Both the position numbers and the translations under genes were made by a program. A DNA stretch of 64,000 nucleotides from Spirochaetaceae bacterium (GTDB lineage: Bacteria; Spirochaetota; Leptospiria; Leptospirales; Leptonemataceae): the NCBI GenBank assembly GCA_002729885.1, contig PBUB01000027.1, forward strand, positions 1-64,000, written 5' to 3'. Shown in pieces: positions 49,942 through 59,517 of the stretch (the first letter of the stretch is position 1; each line of letters opens with the position of its first letter). The notes under the pieces were generated by a model, which searched no databases, was not told where the DNA came from, and saw nothing but the letters and a program-made list of their open reading frames with translations.

Positions 49942-50523
49942 TTAGCTCTTGGCCAGTTTCTTATAGATCTCTGCGGAGATTCCCAGGTTGATTGGCGTGA
50001 GAGCTATTGCGGCAATCAAGAGAAGGAATCCGCCGAGAAAATCGTTTATGGCAAAGCCAATGCCCACTACCAGGAAAATTGCAACGGAGGGCAAAACCTT
50101 TGCAAAGTAGATTATCCACTTGTTTCCGTAGGTTAATTCATTGCTCTTTCTCAGAGCAGCCAGTGGTTCTAGTTTCTGATCCAGCACTAGGAGAACCGCA
50201 AGACTCCATGCAATGGACAGGACATATCCGGGAAAGAAAACCAGAAAGAAAGCTGGCATGACGCCCATGCTGAACAATCCCACGGTAATAAAGAATTCGC
50301 CAAAGTGCTTTCTGTAGTCCGGGTTAAAGATTTCAGTCATCGACAGATTTTCATCGCTCGCCATCTTGGCCGGCAAATTAGCCATTCCGATAGTAGTTCC
50401 CGCATTCAGGTATGGAATCCAGGCAGTTAAAGCCCAGAGGATGCCATTCACAATTAGGGCCGGAGCGTTTTTTAGTCCGCGCTGGATACCGCTCTGGATG
50501 GTTTCCATTAGATCTAGTTTCAT
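49942..50523 (-). CDS. Integral membrane protein of unknown function
   Basis: A 193-residue protein with four to five TM helices ('PALIVNGILWALTAWI', 'FFITVGLFSMGVMPAFFLVF', 'GYVLSIAWSLAVLLVL', 'VAIFLVVGIGFAINDFLGGF'). A cytoplasmic loop contains 'KLEPLAALRKSNELTYGNKW', a pattern seen in DUF975/DUF4013-like membrane proteins where 'A-x-x-x-S-x-x-L-x-x-G-x-x' precedes a helix. The assignment is loose. The start at ATG 50523 has GGAGGAATAACCC, a strong ribosome site. Confidence 0.75.
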   Translation of the reverse strand: MKLDLMETIQSGIQRGLKNAPALIVNGILWALTAWIPYLNAGTTIGMANLPAKMASDENLSMTEIFNPDYRKHFGEFFITVGLFSMGVMPAFFLVFFPGYVLSIAWSLAVLLVLDQKLEPLAALRKSNELTYGNKWIIYFAKVLPSVAIFLVVGIGFAINDFLGGFLLLIAAIALTPINLGISAEIYKKLAKS

Positions 50524-50732
50524 GGGTTATTCCTCCAGCTGCCAGAGGGCAGCTATATTTAGCGAATTGAGCTTTCGCACAGAGGCAGATTCCAGGCCAA
50601 TGTGGGCCACTTGTCAATGGTTTTTAGTTTTCTTCCGGTACAAAACCGGGAAAGTCCGAAAAATACAGTACATCTCACCTGGCTGTAGTGCAGTGCAATC
50701 GATTAAGCGTTACAGCCAGGCAGTGAAACAGT

Positions 50733-51875
50733 CTATGTTCCGGCTGTTTTCTTTCCCAGATTCAAGATGTACTGAATGGTAAAGGTTCCTACCACCAGGT
50801 TGATAAGCGGAATTATCATCAGAAGTTCTAATATCCAGCTTGGATCATTACCGGTTTTCTTTTCCAGTCTGCGATAATAACGAGAGAAAATGACAGAGAG
50901 TGGAAGCAGGCTTCCCAGAATTGAAACCGAGATGATTGTGAATGGATCATCGCCCATCACTCTGGCAGTTCTTGCCAGCCAGATAAATAGATAAAGTCCC
51001 TGTGTAGAGCCAATGAGAACTACCAGAGCAATTAGATTTATATCCAGTCTTCTGGAATCATTGGCATTCATCCAGGTTCCGCCCGCATTCTCGGGTACCC
51101 GCTCCTCCAGGACAGAACGAAAGCAATGTTTGAACTCCGAAAGCTCATTGGTTACAAAGCAGAAGTAAGAAGTAATGGTAAGATCCAATCGCATAAGCCG
51201 CAAATGTAGATCTACCAGGGTAAATAGATACTTACCGGTTATCGCATTGTGAAGCCAGATAATCAGTAGAATGATGCCCAGAGCCCCTACTACCAGTCCG
51301 GCCAGGGCCCCCAGGACAATACCGAAGTAGGGTATGTGGCGCACTCCCAGGGCCACAAGAAAGAAAACAATTCCAGCAGCGACCAGGACGGCCAGTCTCA
51401 GAAGAATCCAGCGCACAGGCATTTCCCGGGACACTTTAAATCGAAGGCCAAACCCTGTACCCGGATCACTTGAATACACATCAACGTGGGGCACCCTGTT
51501 TGTGAGTCCCAGAATGGAAAGCCCAACACGGGTTCGCATATTTAGAAACTTGGTCATGAAATACACAAGTTCATCGTTGTTGCGTTGAAGGATGAGAATG
51601 TGCAGAAAATTCACCACAGCCAGGATGGAAAAGGACATACTGTAGAGAACCAGCATGAACAGAGAGGGCAGGAGATAGATCCACACCAGGTTGGCCAGAG
51701 AAAGCAACATACCCGGATAACTCAGTATCATGGAAACCACCTCCAGATCCTGAGCCGCAAGAACCCTGGCAAGGGCAACCAGTAGCAGTCCCAGCAAGCC
51801 CACAAGGCGAGCCACATTGGTCCACCGGGCCTTCTCTCCATCCGGTCTGACTTTAAAAAGTATACTCTTATCCAT
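50733..51875 (-). CDS. Multi-pass membrane protein with DUF4234-like C-terminus
   Basis: A 380-residue protein with seven or eight TM helices and no recognised catalytic motif. The C-terminal third ('STQGLYLFIWLARTARVMG' followed by 'SVSILGSLLPLSVIFSRYY' and 'GNDPSWILELLMIIPLINLV') resembles the DUF4234 pattern of 'GxYxxxWxxxxxxxM' followed by helices. The N-terminal part has a cytoplasmic loop 'RRVPHVDVYSSDPGTGFGL'-like segment with mixed charge. The start at ATG 51875 has GAGAGG upstream. It is one of three membrane genes in a row on this strand. Confidence 0.7.
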   Translation of the reverse strand: MDKSILFKVRPDGEKARWTNVARLVGLLGLLLVALARVLAAQDLEVVSMILSYPGMLLSLANLVWIYLLPSLFMLVLYSMSFSILAVVNFLHILILQRNNDELVYFMTKFLNMRTRVGLSILGLTNRVPHVDVYSSDPGTGFGLRFKVSREMPVRWILLRLAVLVAAGIVFFLVALGVRHIPYFGIVLGALAGLVVGALGIILLIIWLHNAITGKYLFTLVDLHLRLMRLDLTITSYFCFVTNELSEFKHCFRSVLEERVPENAGGTWMNANDSRRLDINLIALVVLIGSTQGLYLFIWLARTARVMGDDPFTIISVSILGSLLPLSVIFSRYYRRLEKKTGNDPSWILELLMIIPLINLVVGTFTIQYILNLGKKTAGT

Positions 51876-52043
51876 TGATCTGCCTCTCTTTCGCTGGCAT
51901 TTAGCAGCGGTTCACGAATCTTCTTCCTCGACGCATTCTGGCCGAAAGATAGGGTGCTGGCGATTAGAAGTATCCCCCTGGTGATTCCCGGTCAATGAAT
52001 AATCAGCGGTCCAAGAGTCTGGTAGTTGGAATGAATACAAAGA

Positions 52044-52071
52044 CCGCAAAGAAGCGTAAGCTTCCTTGCGG
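52044..52071 (-). terminator. Rho-independent terminator of the DUF4234 gene
   Basis: On the minus strand CCGCAAGGAAGC-ttac-GCTTCTTTGCGG forms a 12-bp stem with one G-U pair, followed by TCTTTGTATTC. It lies 17 bases after the 52089 stop. Confidence 0.75.
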
Positions 52072-52088
52072 CTGGTTTTGGATGGGAA

Positions 52089-52430
52089 TCAGGATGCGAT
52101 CTGGTTGATTCGTTCCTGAATAATGTAGAGTGCAGCTGGCGAAAAGAAAATACCAAGGAGTAGAAGAAGGGTTCCTTCATTCTCCAGGGTTTTTCCGTAC
52201 TTCTGGCCTGCTTTGGGTAGCCACTCACCCATTTTATAATACCAGATCAAAGGATAGATTCCGCAGGTAACAAAAAACAGTACCAATACCATTCCTGGAT
52301 TGATTCCTTCTTCTGGCAGTTCCTGAGAAAGGGCCGCCGATACCTGATAGATCCAGATCAATCCGTAGATTCCACATGTTACGAATGTTAAGAGCAATAC
52401 TTTGATAGGATCCTGTACAATTTCCTTCAT
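52089..52430 (-). CDS. DUF4234 membrane protein with tandem motif
   Basis: A 113-residue inner-membrane protein with three to four TM helices. The DUF4234 signature appears twice: 'TFVTCGIYGLIWIYQVSAAL' and 'FFVTCGIYPLIWYYKMGEWL', so it arose by internal duplication or carries two units. The function of DUF4234 is unknown. The start at ATG 52430 follows GGAGGAAAATGC. It has its own terminator downstream. Confidence 0.85.
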   Translation of the reverse strand: MKEIVQDPIKVLLLTFVTCGIYGLIWIYQVSAALSQELPEEGINPGMVLVLFFVTCGIYPLIWYYKMGEWLPKAGQKYGKTLENEGTLLLLLGIFFSPAALYIIQERINQIAS

Positions 52431-52525
52431 GCATTTTCCTCCAGGAGAAATTCTGGCCGGACTCTAATGTCTCCTCGAAACGGGTCAAGCAGATCACGGA
52501 TTTCTGGTTCTATTTCCGGAAGAAA

Positions 52526-54889
52526 TCAAGAGCGCAGATGCCCCAGATGCTTTTCCAGTACCTGACGCAGAGAGCGCTGATCAATGGGCTTGGTTAGAAA
52601 ATCGTTCATGCCCGATTCCAGGGAGCTTTGCTTTTCTTCTTCGAACGCTGCAGCGGTCAGCGCTACAATGGGAGCAGTCATATTTCTGCTTCGCATCCAG
52701 CGAGCGACGGTTCGTCCATCTCCATCCGGAAGTCCCAGATCCATAAGGACAAGATCGAAGACCTGTTCCTGCAGGAGCTTCATGGATTCAGTAATTGTTT
52801 GGGCTACCGTAAATTGGAGCCCAGCATTCTCCAGCATCCTGGCCGCTACGAATTGATTCAGAGGATTATCTTCTACCAGGAGAACCTTTCCGTCCGCAAA
52901 GGGTTCATCGCGCATTGAATCGGCCACGTCCCCGCCGGTGGCTTCTTCGAATGGAAAATAAAACCGCACCGTGGTACCGGAATCCATACCTGGACCGGGA
53001 CTGCGGATCTCAATCTTGCCTCCTACGGCATCAATCAGTCTCTTGCATCCGCTCAGCCCTATGCCTGAACTATTGTTGTGGCTCCTGGCTTTCTTCCCTT
53101 GAAAGAAGAGTTCAAAAACATGCGGAAGCTCCTGCTCGGGAATACCGGGGCCTGTATCAAGAACTTCTGCGAGCAGGAACCCGGAGGAATGATCCTGTAA
53201 CTCGGATGGTAAATCTTTCATTCCATCTCGCACCCGGATCGTTACGCTTCCTTTTTCCGTATAGCGAACCGCATTTCCCACGAGATTCACCAGTAGCTGT
53301 AGCAATGCCGATTCTGAGCTATGTATGCGTTCCGGAAGCTCTGGATCAATATGCTCTATCAATTCCAGGTTTCTAGCATTGGCATCCGAGCGAAAAAGCG
53401 AAAGCGTTTTTCTAAAAGCATCCTTGATCGAAAAGTCATTCTTTGCCAGAGGACCCATGAGCCCCATCTCAACACGGGAAAGCTGTAAAGTTCGTTCCAG
53501 TAATCCTGCCAGGGCCTCTGAAGAATCTCGGAGGATTTCTGCCATTTTCTGTTGCTCTGTGTCCAGGCTGGTATCCAGCAAAAGATCTGCAATACCCATG
53601 ATAGAGTTCATGGGAGTGCGAATATCGTGGCTCAATCCTACAAAGAATTCGGTTTTGGACCGACTGGCCGTCTCTGCGCGAAGCGAAAGCTCTTCAAGTC
53701 TAATCTCCATCTGCTTTCGTGCAGATATCTCCTGGCCAACTATAATCAGATGCCTGCTGGTGTGCTCCCCTCCTGCATGGACGATGGGGGCCACGTTTAA
53801 AAGTACCCATTGCGAGATGCCTCCTGCCTGTGCCGGAAGCTCGATTTGAACATCCGGTTCTCCCTTTAAAGCGCGATCCAGACTATCCCTGAGCTGCAGA
53901 TGATGCGAATCCTCCACAAATGAAAAAATAGAATGGCCGATGACTTCTCGTCCCTCCAGTCCAAACCGAGGCTGTGGCCGATTTAAATACTGAATAATAC
54001 CATCTTCGTCGCATTCAATTACTGCAATGGGAGCCTGACTGGCCAGAGCTTCCAATCGGCTTCTTTCATGCTCAAGTTCGCTTCTGGCCTCCGCAAGCTC
54101 GGTAATGTCAATGGCCGATCCAATAATCTCTTTGACCCTACCATCTGCACTGCGACTGAAAACTGTATCATACGTCTGAAACCAGTGATAATTTCCTCTG
54201 GTATCTCTCAATCGGAACCTGGTTTCATGTACTTCATTATCTTCGGCCGTGTCCCAGCGGCCGGCAAGTTCGGGAAGATCTCTGGCATCATCTGGATGCA
54301 TGTTCGCTGCGAAGTATTCCATGGTTATGGGACCGTGCTTCTGGTGGTTCCATCCAAGGATTTTTTCATATTGATTGTTCAGGTATCTGTTTTCGCCCAG
54401 CTGCAAATCGAATAGATACAAAACCACCGGAATGCTTGCAGAAATCTGATCCATCATCTGGGCGGCTTTCTCCAGTGCTTCATTGCGAAGCCTGGCTTCC
54501 CTCAGATCTGTTTCATCCGTCAGATAGATCTGAATCCAGGGTGATCTGGAATCTGGCACGGGAAGCCGGAGGGCGGTCAGGCGAAGATGCTTGCAACTGC
54601 CATCATTTAGTGCAACCTTTTGTTTGAGGTGATGTGGACCATCTTCGGCCTGGCATTTCAATTGAAGCTTTCGCACAGAGTCGTGGATTTCTGGCAACAC
54701 TGCGGATAGTTTTTGGCCCTGCACATCTTCGCGTATGCAGCGAAACAGGCTGGCGGCGGCATGGTTTAGATCCTGTAAATGACGTTCCCCATTGCAGACC
54801 AGGGTGGGCTGGGGAGAATGATAAAAATTGAAGTTGAGAAATTCATTTCTATCGAATTCACCGGAGATTTCTTCTTCCTCGGGTGCCAT
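52526..54889 (-). CDS. PAS hybrid sensor histidine kinase with receiver domain
   Basis: A 787-residue cytoplasmic kinase. Three PAS domains span about 15-395: the first begins 'FNFYHSPQPTLVCNGERH'; the second has 'GENRYLNNQYEKILGW' and the PAC motif 'EIIGSAIDITELAEARSEL'; the third has 'APIAVIECDEDGIIQYLN'. HisKA has an intact H-box 'FFVGLSHDIRTPMNSI' (His near 421). HATPase has 'LVGNAVRYTE', 'DTGPGIPEQELPHVFELFF' and 'SSGIGLSGCKRLID'. The C-terminal receiver (667-787) has 'LLVEDNPLNQFVAARML', Asp in 'LVLMDLGLPDGDG' and 'FLTKPID'. No membrane segment is seen. The BarA/EvgS-like plan without HPt implies a separate phosphotransfer partner. The stimulus is unknown. Confidence 0.93.
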   Translation of the reverse strand: MAPEEEEISGEFDRNEFLNFNFYHSPQPTLVCNGERHLQDLNHAAASLFRCIREDVQGQKLSAVLPEIHDSVRKLQLKCQAEDGPHHLKQKVALNDGSCKHLRLTALRLPVPDSRSPWIQIYLTDETDLREARLRNEALEKAAQMMDQISASIPVVLYLFDLQLGENRYLNNQYEKILGWNHQKHGPITMEYFAANMHPDDARDLPELAGRWDTAEDNEVHETRFRLRDTRGNYHWFQTYDTVFSRSADGRVKEIIGSAIDITELAEARSELEHERSRLEALASQAPIAVIECDEDGIIQYLNRPQPRFGLEGREVIGHSIFSFVEDSHHLQLRDSLDRALKGEPDVQIELPAQAGGISQWVLLNVAPIVHAGGEHTSRHLIIVGQEISARKQMEIRLEELSLRAETASRSKTEFFVGLSHDIRTPMNSIMGIADLLLDTSLDTEQQKMAEILRDSSEALAGLLERTLQLSRVEMGLMGPLAKNDFSIKDAFRKTLSLFRSDANARNLELIEHIDPELPERIHSSESALLQLLVNLVGNAVRYTEKGSVTIRVRDGMKDLPSELQDHSSGFLLAEVLDTGPGIPEQELPHVFELFFQGKKARSHNNSSGIGLSGCKRLIDAVGGKIEIRSPGPGMDSGTTVRFYFPFEEATGGDVADSMRDEPFADGKVLLVEDNPLNQFVAARMLENAGLQFTVAQTITESMKLLQEQVFDLVLMDLGLPDGDGRTVARWMRSRNMTAPIVALTAAAFEEEKQSSLESGMNDFLTKPIDQRSLRQVLEKHLGHLRS

Positions 54890-54999
54890 TATGCTATCAA
54901 CTATTTCCCCTGTGTCCGTGTGTCTAGCAATTGTAGAGCGGTGATGCTCAATATCATTTAGCGTTGACCCATTGTCCCGGAACCAGCTACTGGACAGAC

Positions 55000-56004
55000 A
55001 TGCAGCGAAAGAAAAAGGTCAAAGGCGGTTTTCTGAAGTATCTTGAGTATGCTCTGGTTCGCGCAGTTTTCTTCTTTTTGATGCTCCTTCCCTTTCGGTT
55101 TAGAGTCTGGTTTATGGAAAGACTCACTCTCATAATGGGAGCCATTTCCGGAAACATCAAAGATCGAGTGTACGGCAATATCTCGGCCAGTTTTCCGGAT
55201 CGAAAGCCCCATGAAGTGAAAGCCATTGTAAAGGAGAATCTGAAGATCCTGGCTCGTATGACCTGCGAGTTCTATCAGGAACCACGGATGAAACGGGACT
55301 TCATCGATAAATGGATTGTCCAGGAACCGGATGCAGATACCCATCGTGCTCTGACCAGGGATGGAGGAATTCTGGTGCTGGGACATCTGGGCTCCTGGGA
55401 ATGGAAGGGAGTTTCCATTACCAGGGTTACCGAGAAGGAGTTGTATGTATTTGCAAAGCGACAGAGCAATCCCTGGGCCAATGCCTGGATCGAAAGGATT
55501 CGCGGATCCCAGAACATCAAGCTAGTTTATACGGATGAAAGTCCACGGGTTACCTTTCGCCTGTTGAAAAACAAAGCTATTGTTGCATTCATTTCGGACC
55601 AGGATGCCGGCAAAGAAGGGCCCTTTTTTCCTTTCCTGGGACGACTGGCTTCTACCTTTCAGGGCCCGGCCCTTTTTGCACGTAAGACAGAGGCGCCGGT
55701 GATATTCTGTTATTCCTACCATGATCAGCAGGGCAGGCTCCATTTCAAAATGGAACCATTTGAAAGACCGGATCTGGATCCATCAGTGGATCCGGCGGAA
55801 TGGGACAGGCACTTTACCTATCAATGGGTAAAAAGATTGGAACAGAAAGTAATGGAACACCCTGGAGATTATTACTGGCTCCATAAGCGATGGCGTTCAA
55901 GACCAGAAAATCCAGAGGAGGTGATTCGCTTCTGGACGGAGTGGGAAGGCCGCAATGGCTATCCTTTGAGTTTTCCGGAAGGAAAGGAATACCTGCGGAC
56001 TTGA
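55000..56004 (+). CDS. Lipid A biosynthesis acyltransferase (LpxL/HtrB family)
   Basis: This enzyme transfers a secondary acyl chain to the Kdo-lipid A precursor at the inner face of the inner membrane. The 334-residue product has an N-terminal membrane helix ('LVRAVFFFLMLLPF'), the catalytic H-x4-(D/E) motif in 'GILVLGHLGSWEWKG', and 'YVFAKRQSNPWANAWIERIR', 'VAFISDQDAGKEGPFFPFLG' and 'ALFARKTEAPVIFCYSY'. ATG 55000 is preferred; a TTG at 54964 is in frame. The tail 'DYYWLHKRWRSRP' matches the family's 'W-x-H-R-R-W' ending. It is divergent from the hybrid kinase gene. Confidence 0.92.
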   Translation: MQRKKKVKGGFLKYLEYALVRAVFFFLMLLPFRFRVWFMERLTLIMGAISGNIKDRVYGNISASFPDRKPHEVKAIVKENLKILARMTCEFYQEPRMKRDFIDKWIVQEPDADTHRALTRDGGILVLGHLGSWEWKGVSITRVTEKELYVFAKRQSNPWANAWIERIRGSQNIKLVYTDESPRVTFRLLKNKAIVAFISDQDAGKEGPFFPFLGRLASTFQGPALFARKTEAPVIFCYSYHDQQGRLHFKMEPFERPDLDPSVDPAEWDRHFTYQWVKRLEQKVMEHPGDYYWLHKRWRSRPENPEEVIRFWTEWEGRNGYPLSFPEGKEYLRT

Positions 56005-56039
56005 GGCTGAGTTAGAGCACGAGTAGATTCCGATGCCCC

Positions 56040-56056
56040 CTGAGCCTTAGGCTCAG
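56040..56056. terminator. Hairpin between convergent genes, possible terminator
   Basis: CTGAGCC-tta-GGCTCAG, a perfect 7-bp stem between lpxL-like (plus) and phzF-like (minus) genes. There is no T-run on either side. Confidence 0.4.
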
Positions 56057-56186
56057 CCGTGCGGCCAGGCAGACAAAGGACAGGGCCACAGACATCATGG
56101 GGGGCGGGGCATCAAAAGGCCCATCGCTGAAGTTGCCTGGCCCATGCGGGCCGATGAGGATTGCCTGGGCGAAAGAAAGATCAAAC

Positions 56187-57074
56187 TCATCTCTTGTTCG
56201 GTCTCAGGTGTCCGCTTAGCATGGGTACGCTGGATCCGGTAATGCGAATACCCTTCAATGTTTCCTTTTCGATCTGCATTTGCATCTCAATCAAGGATGG
56301 TCTTCCCATATCATATCCCTGATGAATCTGCCAGTTCCATCTAGATTCGCTTATCTCAGATTTAAACTTGCGAAACAGATAGCCCGCCAGGGCCGCTGCA
56401 GCACCTCCGGTGGCAGGATCTTCGGAAATACCCAGTCTGGGCGCAAACATTCTGGAATGAATGTTTGTACCCTCAACAAAGAAAGGCATGATTTCCGGGG
56501 CCCAGTAATTGATTAGATGTTCTTCACATAAAGGGAGATCCAATCTGCATCGGCTCAGGGCTTCTTTACTTGCCAGCTCAACAAACAGGAAAGGGGCACC
56601 GCAACTATAGGCTTCCGGGTCTTGTGAAATTAGATCTGCTAACTCCAGGCTCAGACATTGTGCCAGCAGTTCTTTTTCCGGGGGCGGTGGGCCTGCTTGC
56701 GGCATGGAGGGCACCTGAAAGCTAGCCTTCCAAAGTGAACCTTCCTTGTGAACATCTATAGAAGCAATCCCAACATTTAGTCTGGCTTGAAACGAAAAAT
56801 CTTTTGCGTCCTGTCTGGCAGCCAGGGCACAGGCTGTACCCACTACAGGATGACCGGCAAAGTCCAGCTCCCTTGCTGGAGTAAATATGCGAAATCGATA
56901 TTGATGGCTGGCATCGTCACCGGGCAGGACGAATACTGTTTCGGATAGATTCATTTCCCGGGCTATCCTCTGGTAAAGGTTTTCCGGGATGCGCTCTGCC
57001 TCTGGAAACACAGCCAGAGGATTGCCCCCGAATGGTACGGTAGTAAATACATCCAGGGTTTCAAAACTATACAT
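56187..57074 (-). CDS. PhzF family protein (phenazine biosynthesis-like isomerase)
   Basis: A 295-residue cytoplasmic protein with the two-lobed diaminopimelate epimerase-like fold. Signatures: 'ETLDVFTTVPFGGNPLAVF' (catalytic Glu region is E-x-x-VFT), 'LSETVFVLP', 'RELDFAGHPVVGTACAL' and 'EDPATGGAAAALAGYL'. Most PhzF relatives outside phenazine operons are isomerases of unknown substrate, and no phenazine genes are near. The start at ATG 57074 is favoured by GAGGAAG just upstream; ATG 57089 adds five residues. Confidence 0.92.
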   Translation of the reverse strand: MYSFETLDVFTTVPFGGNPLAVFPEAERIPENLYQRIAREMNLSETVFVLPGDDASHQYRFRIFTPARELDFAGHPVVGTACALAARQDAKDFSFQARLNVGIASIDVHKEGSLWKASFQVPSMPQAGPPPPEKELLAQCLSLELADLISQDPEAYSCGAPFLFVELASKEALSRCRLDLPLCEEHLINYWAPEIMPFFVEGTNIHSRMFAPRLGISEDPATGGAAAALAGYLFRKFKSEISESRWNWQIHQGYDMGRPSLIEMQMQIEKETLKGIRITGSSVPMLSGHLRPNKR

Positions 57075-57225
57075 ATCTTCCTCGTTCATCTGGCTGGGCT
57101 GTCAAAAGTATGAAGTCCTCAATTTCGGAAATACTCATACTTTATTATTACAGGGTAAAGCAGATTCGGTCTAAAAAAGGAATTGCGGCTTTATGGGCGG
57201 AGGATAGTCTGATCGAGTTTCCGGC

Positions 57226-59262
57226 ATGCTTTCGAAACGTTTTCGATATATTCCCCTGCTTCTGCCTGCACTCTTCTTTGTTGCCTGCGGACGAGATCTG
57301 CCCACGGAAGAGGATCAATTATTGCCTGGAGATGGTGTTCGCGTGGAGACCACCTGGGAATATCGCTGGGGAGAGTCCCCCAGAGATGAGAATGGAAAGT
57401 TTCAATATTTAAAACCTTACGAAGCCACTGAATCTACGGCAACCAGCAGTCCGGAATCCGGGGATATCTCGGCAGATCCCAGGGGCGGCGCCCATGGGGC
57501 TCATCCCGGCCAGGCCCTGGACCCTGGAAAGGAAGGTAGCAGTGGCTGGAGTCCTCTTCCCTTTCCGGAGCAGCCTCCCGGCCGGGCGGATCATAAGATT
57601 GTATGGCAAAGAGTGGCGTTGCCGGATGGCCAATGGAGAGATCCGGCGCTGTACATTTACAGTGTAGATCTGATTTTTGAAGCTTATATTGATGGGAAAC
57701 TGATCTATAAGTTTGGCAACCTGAATGTAAAGAGTCCCAGATTTGAAGGATGGCCCTTCCATATTATTCCTCTTCCTCAGGATTTGCAGGGGAAGTATCT
57801 ATATCTTCGCGTATATTCGGACTATCCAGATATTGGAATCTACCACAGTGTGGTTCTGGACGATAGGGCAGACCTCATCGAATGGCTTCTTCTTTCGAAC
57901 GTAGAGCTTCTGGCCTTTGCCGGTGCGCTTCTGGTAATCGGTGCATTCTCCTTTTTACATTTTTTGCGTACGCGGGAGAGCTGGACTCATCTGGCTTTTT
58001 CTCTGGTATGTCTAACGGAAGGATATCGCGCTCTTGCGGATTCACTTTATCCTCAGTATGTCTACGGTAACATGCTTATCTGGCATTATACCAGCTGGGT
58101 GGCACTCTTCATTTTTATTCCGTCCCTTCTGGCTTTCTTTAGAAGTATCTATACCGGTTCTGAGCGGTTAATCATGACCTACCTCTTTCGCACTCAGATC
58201 CTGGTTTCTGCAATATATCTGGTTTACATGTCCTTTGATTTGATCGGTGTAATGGTTTCGATTCCGTTTCGCCTCTTTGCATTGTTGTTCATAATTGTTA
58301 TCGCCTATCTGGAAGTCCGAAGAGCTATTCGTGGTAACATTGATGCCAGAATCATTCTGGCCGGATTTTCTATCTATGGCATCAATGCAGCGCTGGTTAT
58401 GTTTATGGATATGGGATTGCTGCCGGATCTGAGACTCAATACTCATTACAGTCTTTTCGCATTTGTATGTGCCCTGGGCCTGGTGGTGATTCGCCGATAT
58501 GGACTTATGCGAGAGGAGAACGTTCGCTACGCCCTGGTGAACGAAGAACTGGAGACTGCTCGAAGACTTCATCAATCCCTTTTGCCTGCGGACCCTCCAG
58601 AAATCGATGGGCTGGATCTTTCCGTGGCCTATATCTCTCAGGCAAGCCTGGGTGGGGACTATTATGACTTTATTCGCATTGATAGCACCCAGGTGGGAAT
58701 CATGATTGCAGACGTTTCAGGGCATGGCTTACCCGCTGCACTGGGTGTATCCATGGCCAAGATTGCTTTTTCCGAGCATACCAGCCTGGCAGATAGGCCA
58801 GAGCGGTTGCTTGAGCTGACCCGGGTTTCTCTCGTAGATAAGCTGCAGCGCCAGTTCATGACCGCCGGTGCGCTCTACGTAGATACAGAACAGGGCATAT
58901 TTAGATATGCTTCTGCCGGGCATCCGCCTCTGGCTTTCGTTTCTGCAAATCGGGAGCAGGTGGAGTGGATCCGTCCTCGCGGTCATCTGATGGCTGCGCT
59001 TCCCTTTCGAGGGTATCGCATGGAGGAACGGCCCTTTATGCCAGGGGATCGAATTGTTCTCTATACCGATGGATTGAGCGAATGCAGAAATCCAGAAGGC
59101 GAATTCTACAATGCCAGGCGCATGGCGGAGGCATTGAAGGAAGCCCCGGCAGGAGCAGAAGCATGCAGTCATTATTTATTGCACGATATGTCTCAGTGGG
59201 CTCGTAGTTCTGTATTCGAGGATGATGTGGCCATTGTAGTGGTAGAGCGAAAGGCTGCCTGA
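57226..59262 (+). CDS. 7TM lipoprotein with SpoIIE/PP2C phosphatase output
   Basis: This 678-residue protein has a lipoprotein-type signal ('LLLPALFFVAC', Cys21). A periplasmic beta domain follows that resembles galactose-binding or 7TMR-DISM extracellular modules ('YIYSVDLIFEAYIDGKLIYK'). Seven TM helices (about 220-418) and a cytoplasmic SpoIIE phosphatase (about 455-678) complete it. Catalytic metal sites are seen in 'LGGDYYDF', 'IADVSGHGLPAALGV' and 'VLYTDGLSE', and 'YASAGHPPLAF' is conserved. There is no kinase or receiver part, so the receptor controls the phosphatase directly. Likely targets are anti-anti-sigma factors, not in this window. There is no clear ribosome site before ATG 57226. 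Confidence 0.9.
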   Translation: MLSKRFRYIPLLLPALFFVACGRDLPTEEDQLLPGDGVRVETTWEYRWGESPRDENGKFQYLKPYEATESTATSSPESGDISADPRGGAHGAHPGQALDPGKEGSSGWSPLPFPEQPPGRADHKIVWQRVALPDGQWRDPALYIYSVDLIFEAYIDGKLIYKFGNLNVKSPRFEGWPFHIIPLPQDLQGKYLYLRVYSDYPDIGIYHSVVLDDRADLIEWLLLSNVELLAFAGALLVIGAFSFLHFLRTRESWTHLAFSLVCLTEGYRALADSLYPQYVYGNMLIWHYTSWVALFIFIPSLLAFFRSIYTGSERLIMTYLFRTQILVSAIYLVYMSFDLIGVMVSIPFRLFALLFIIVIAYLEVRRAIRGNIDARIILAGFSIYGINAALVMFMDMGLLPDLRLNTHYSLFAFVCALGLVVIRRYGLMREENVRYALVNEELETARRLHQSLLPADPPEIDGLDLSVAYISQASLGGDYYDFIRIDSTQVGIMIADVSGHGLPAALGVSMAKIAFSEHTSLADRPERLLELTRVSLVDKLQRQFMTAGALYVDTEQGIFRYASAGHPPLAFVSANREQVEWIRPRGHLMAALPFRGYRMEERPFMPGDRIVLYTDGLSECRNPEGEFYNARRMAEALKEAPAGAEACSHYLLHDMSQWARSSVFEDDVAIVVVERKAA

Positions 59263-59517
59263 GTTCTTTTTTATTTGCAGAACAGCTCCCGTATTGTCGC
59301 CGATAAAGGGACCGCGGGAATCTCTCCTGTAGATGACCGCTACTTCGCATCCGTCGGGCTTAACGATTCGAATAGATTTTCCCGGGGCCCGAGGACTGAT
59401 CCGGTTCCCTGTGAATGGGTCGGAAATGATCCTAATTTGTCCTAAATGGCCGGGAAAGGTTATATGAATCCTGCATTCCGCGTTTAGCTCATAGCCGCTG
59501 CAACTCTGGACATCCAT
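59176..59517 (-). CDS. Candidate small protein overlapping both neighbours
   Basis: A 113-residue minus-strand frame whose middle part ('RIHITFPGHLGQIRIISDPF', 'AVIYRRDSRGPFIGDNTGAV') has natural-looking protein composition. It fills the otherwise empty 220 bases between two convergent genes. It overlaps the beta-lactamase-fold gene by 34 bases and the antisense end of the phosphatase gene by 87. No family or ribosome site is recognised. It may be a real gene, a remnant, or chance. Confidence 0.3.
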   Translation of the reverse strand: MDVQSCSGYELNAECRIHITFPGHLGQIRIISDPFTGNRISPRAPGKSIRIVKPDGCEVAVIYRRDSRGPFIGDNTGAVLQIKKNSGSLSLYHYNGHIILEYRTTSPLRHIVQ

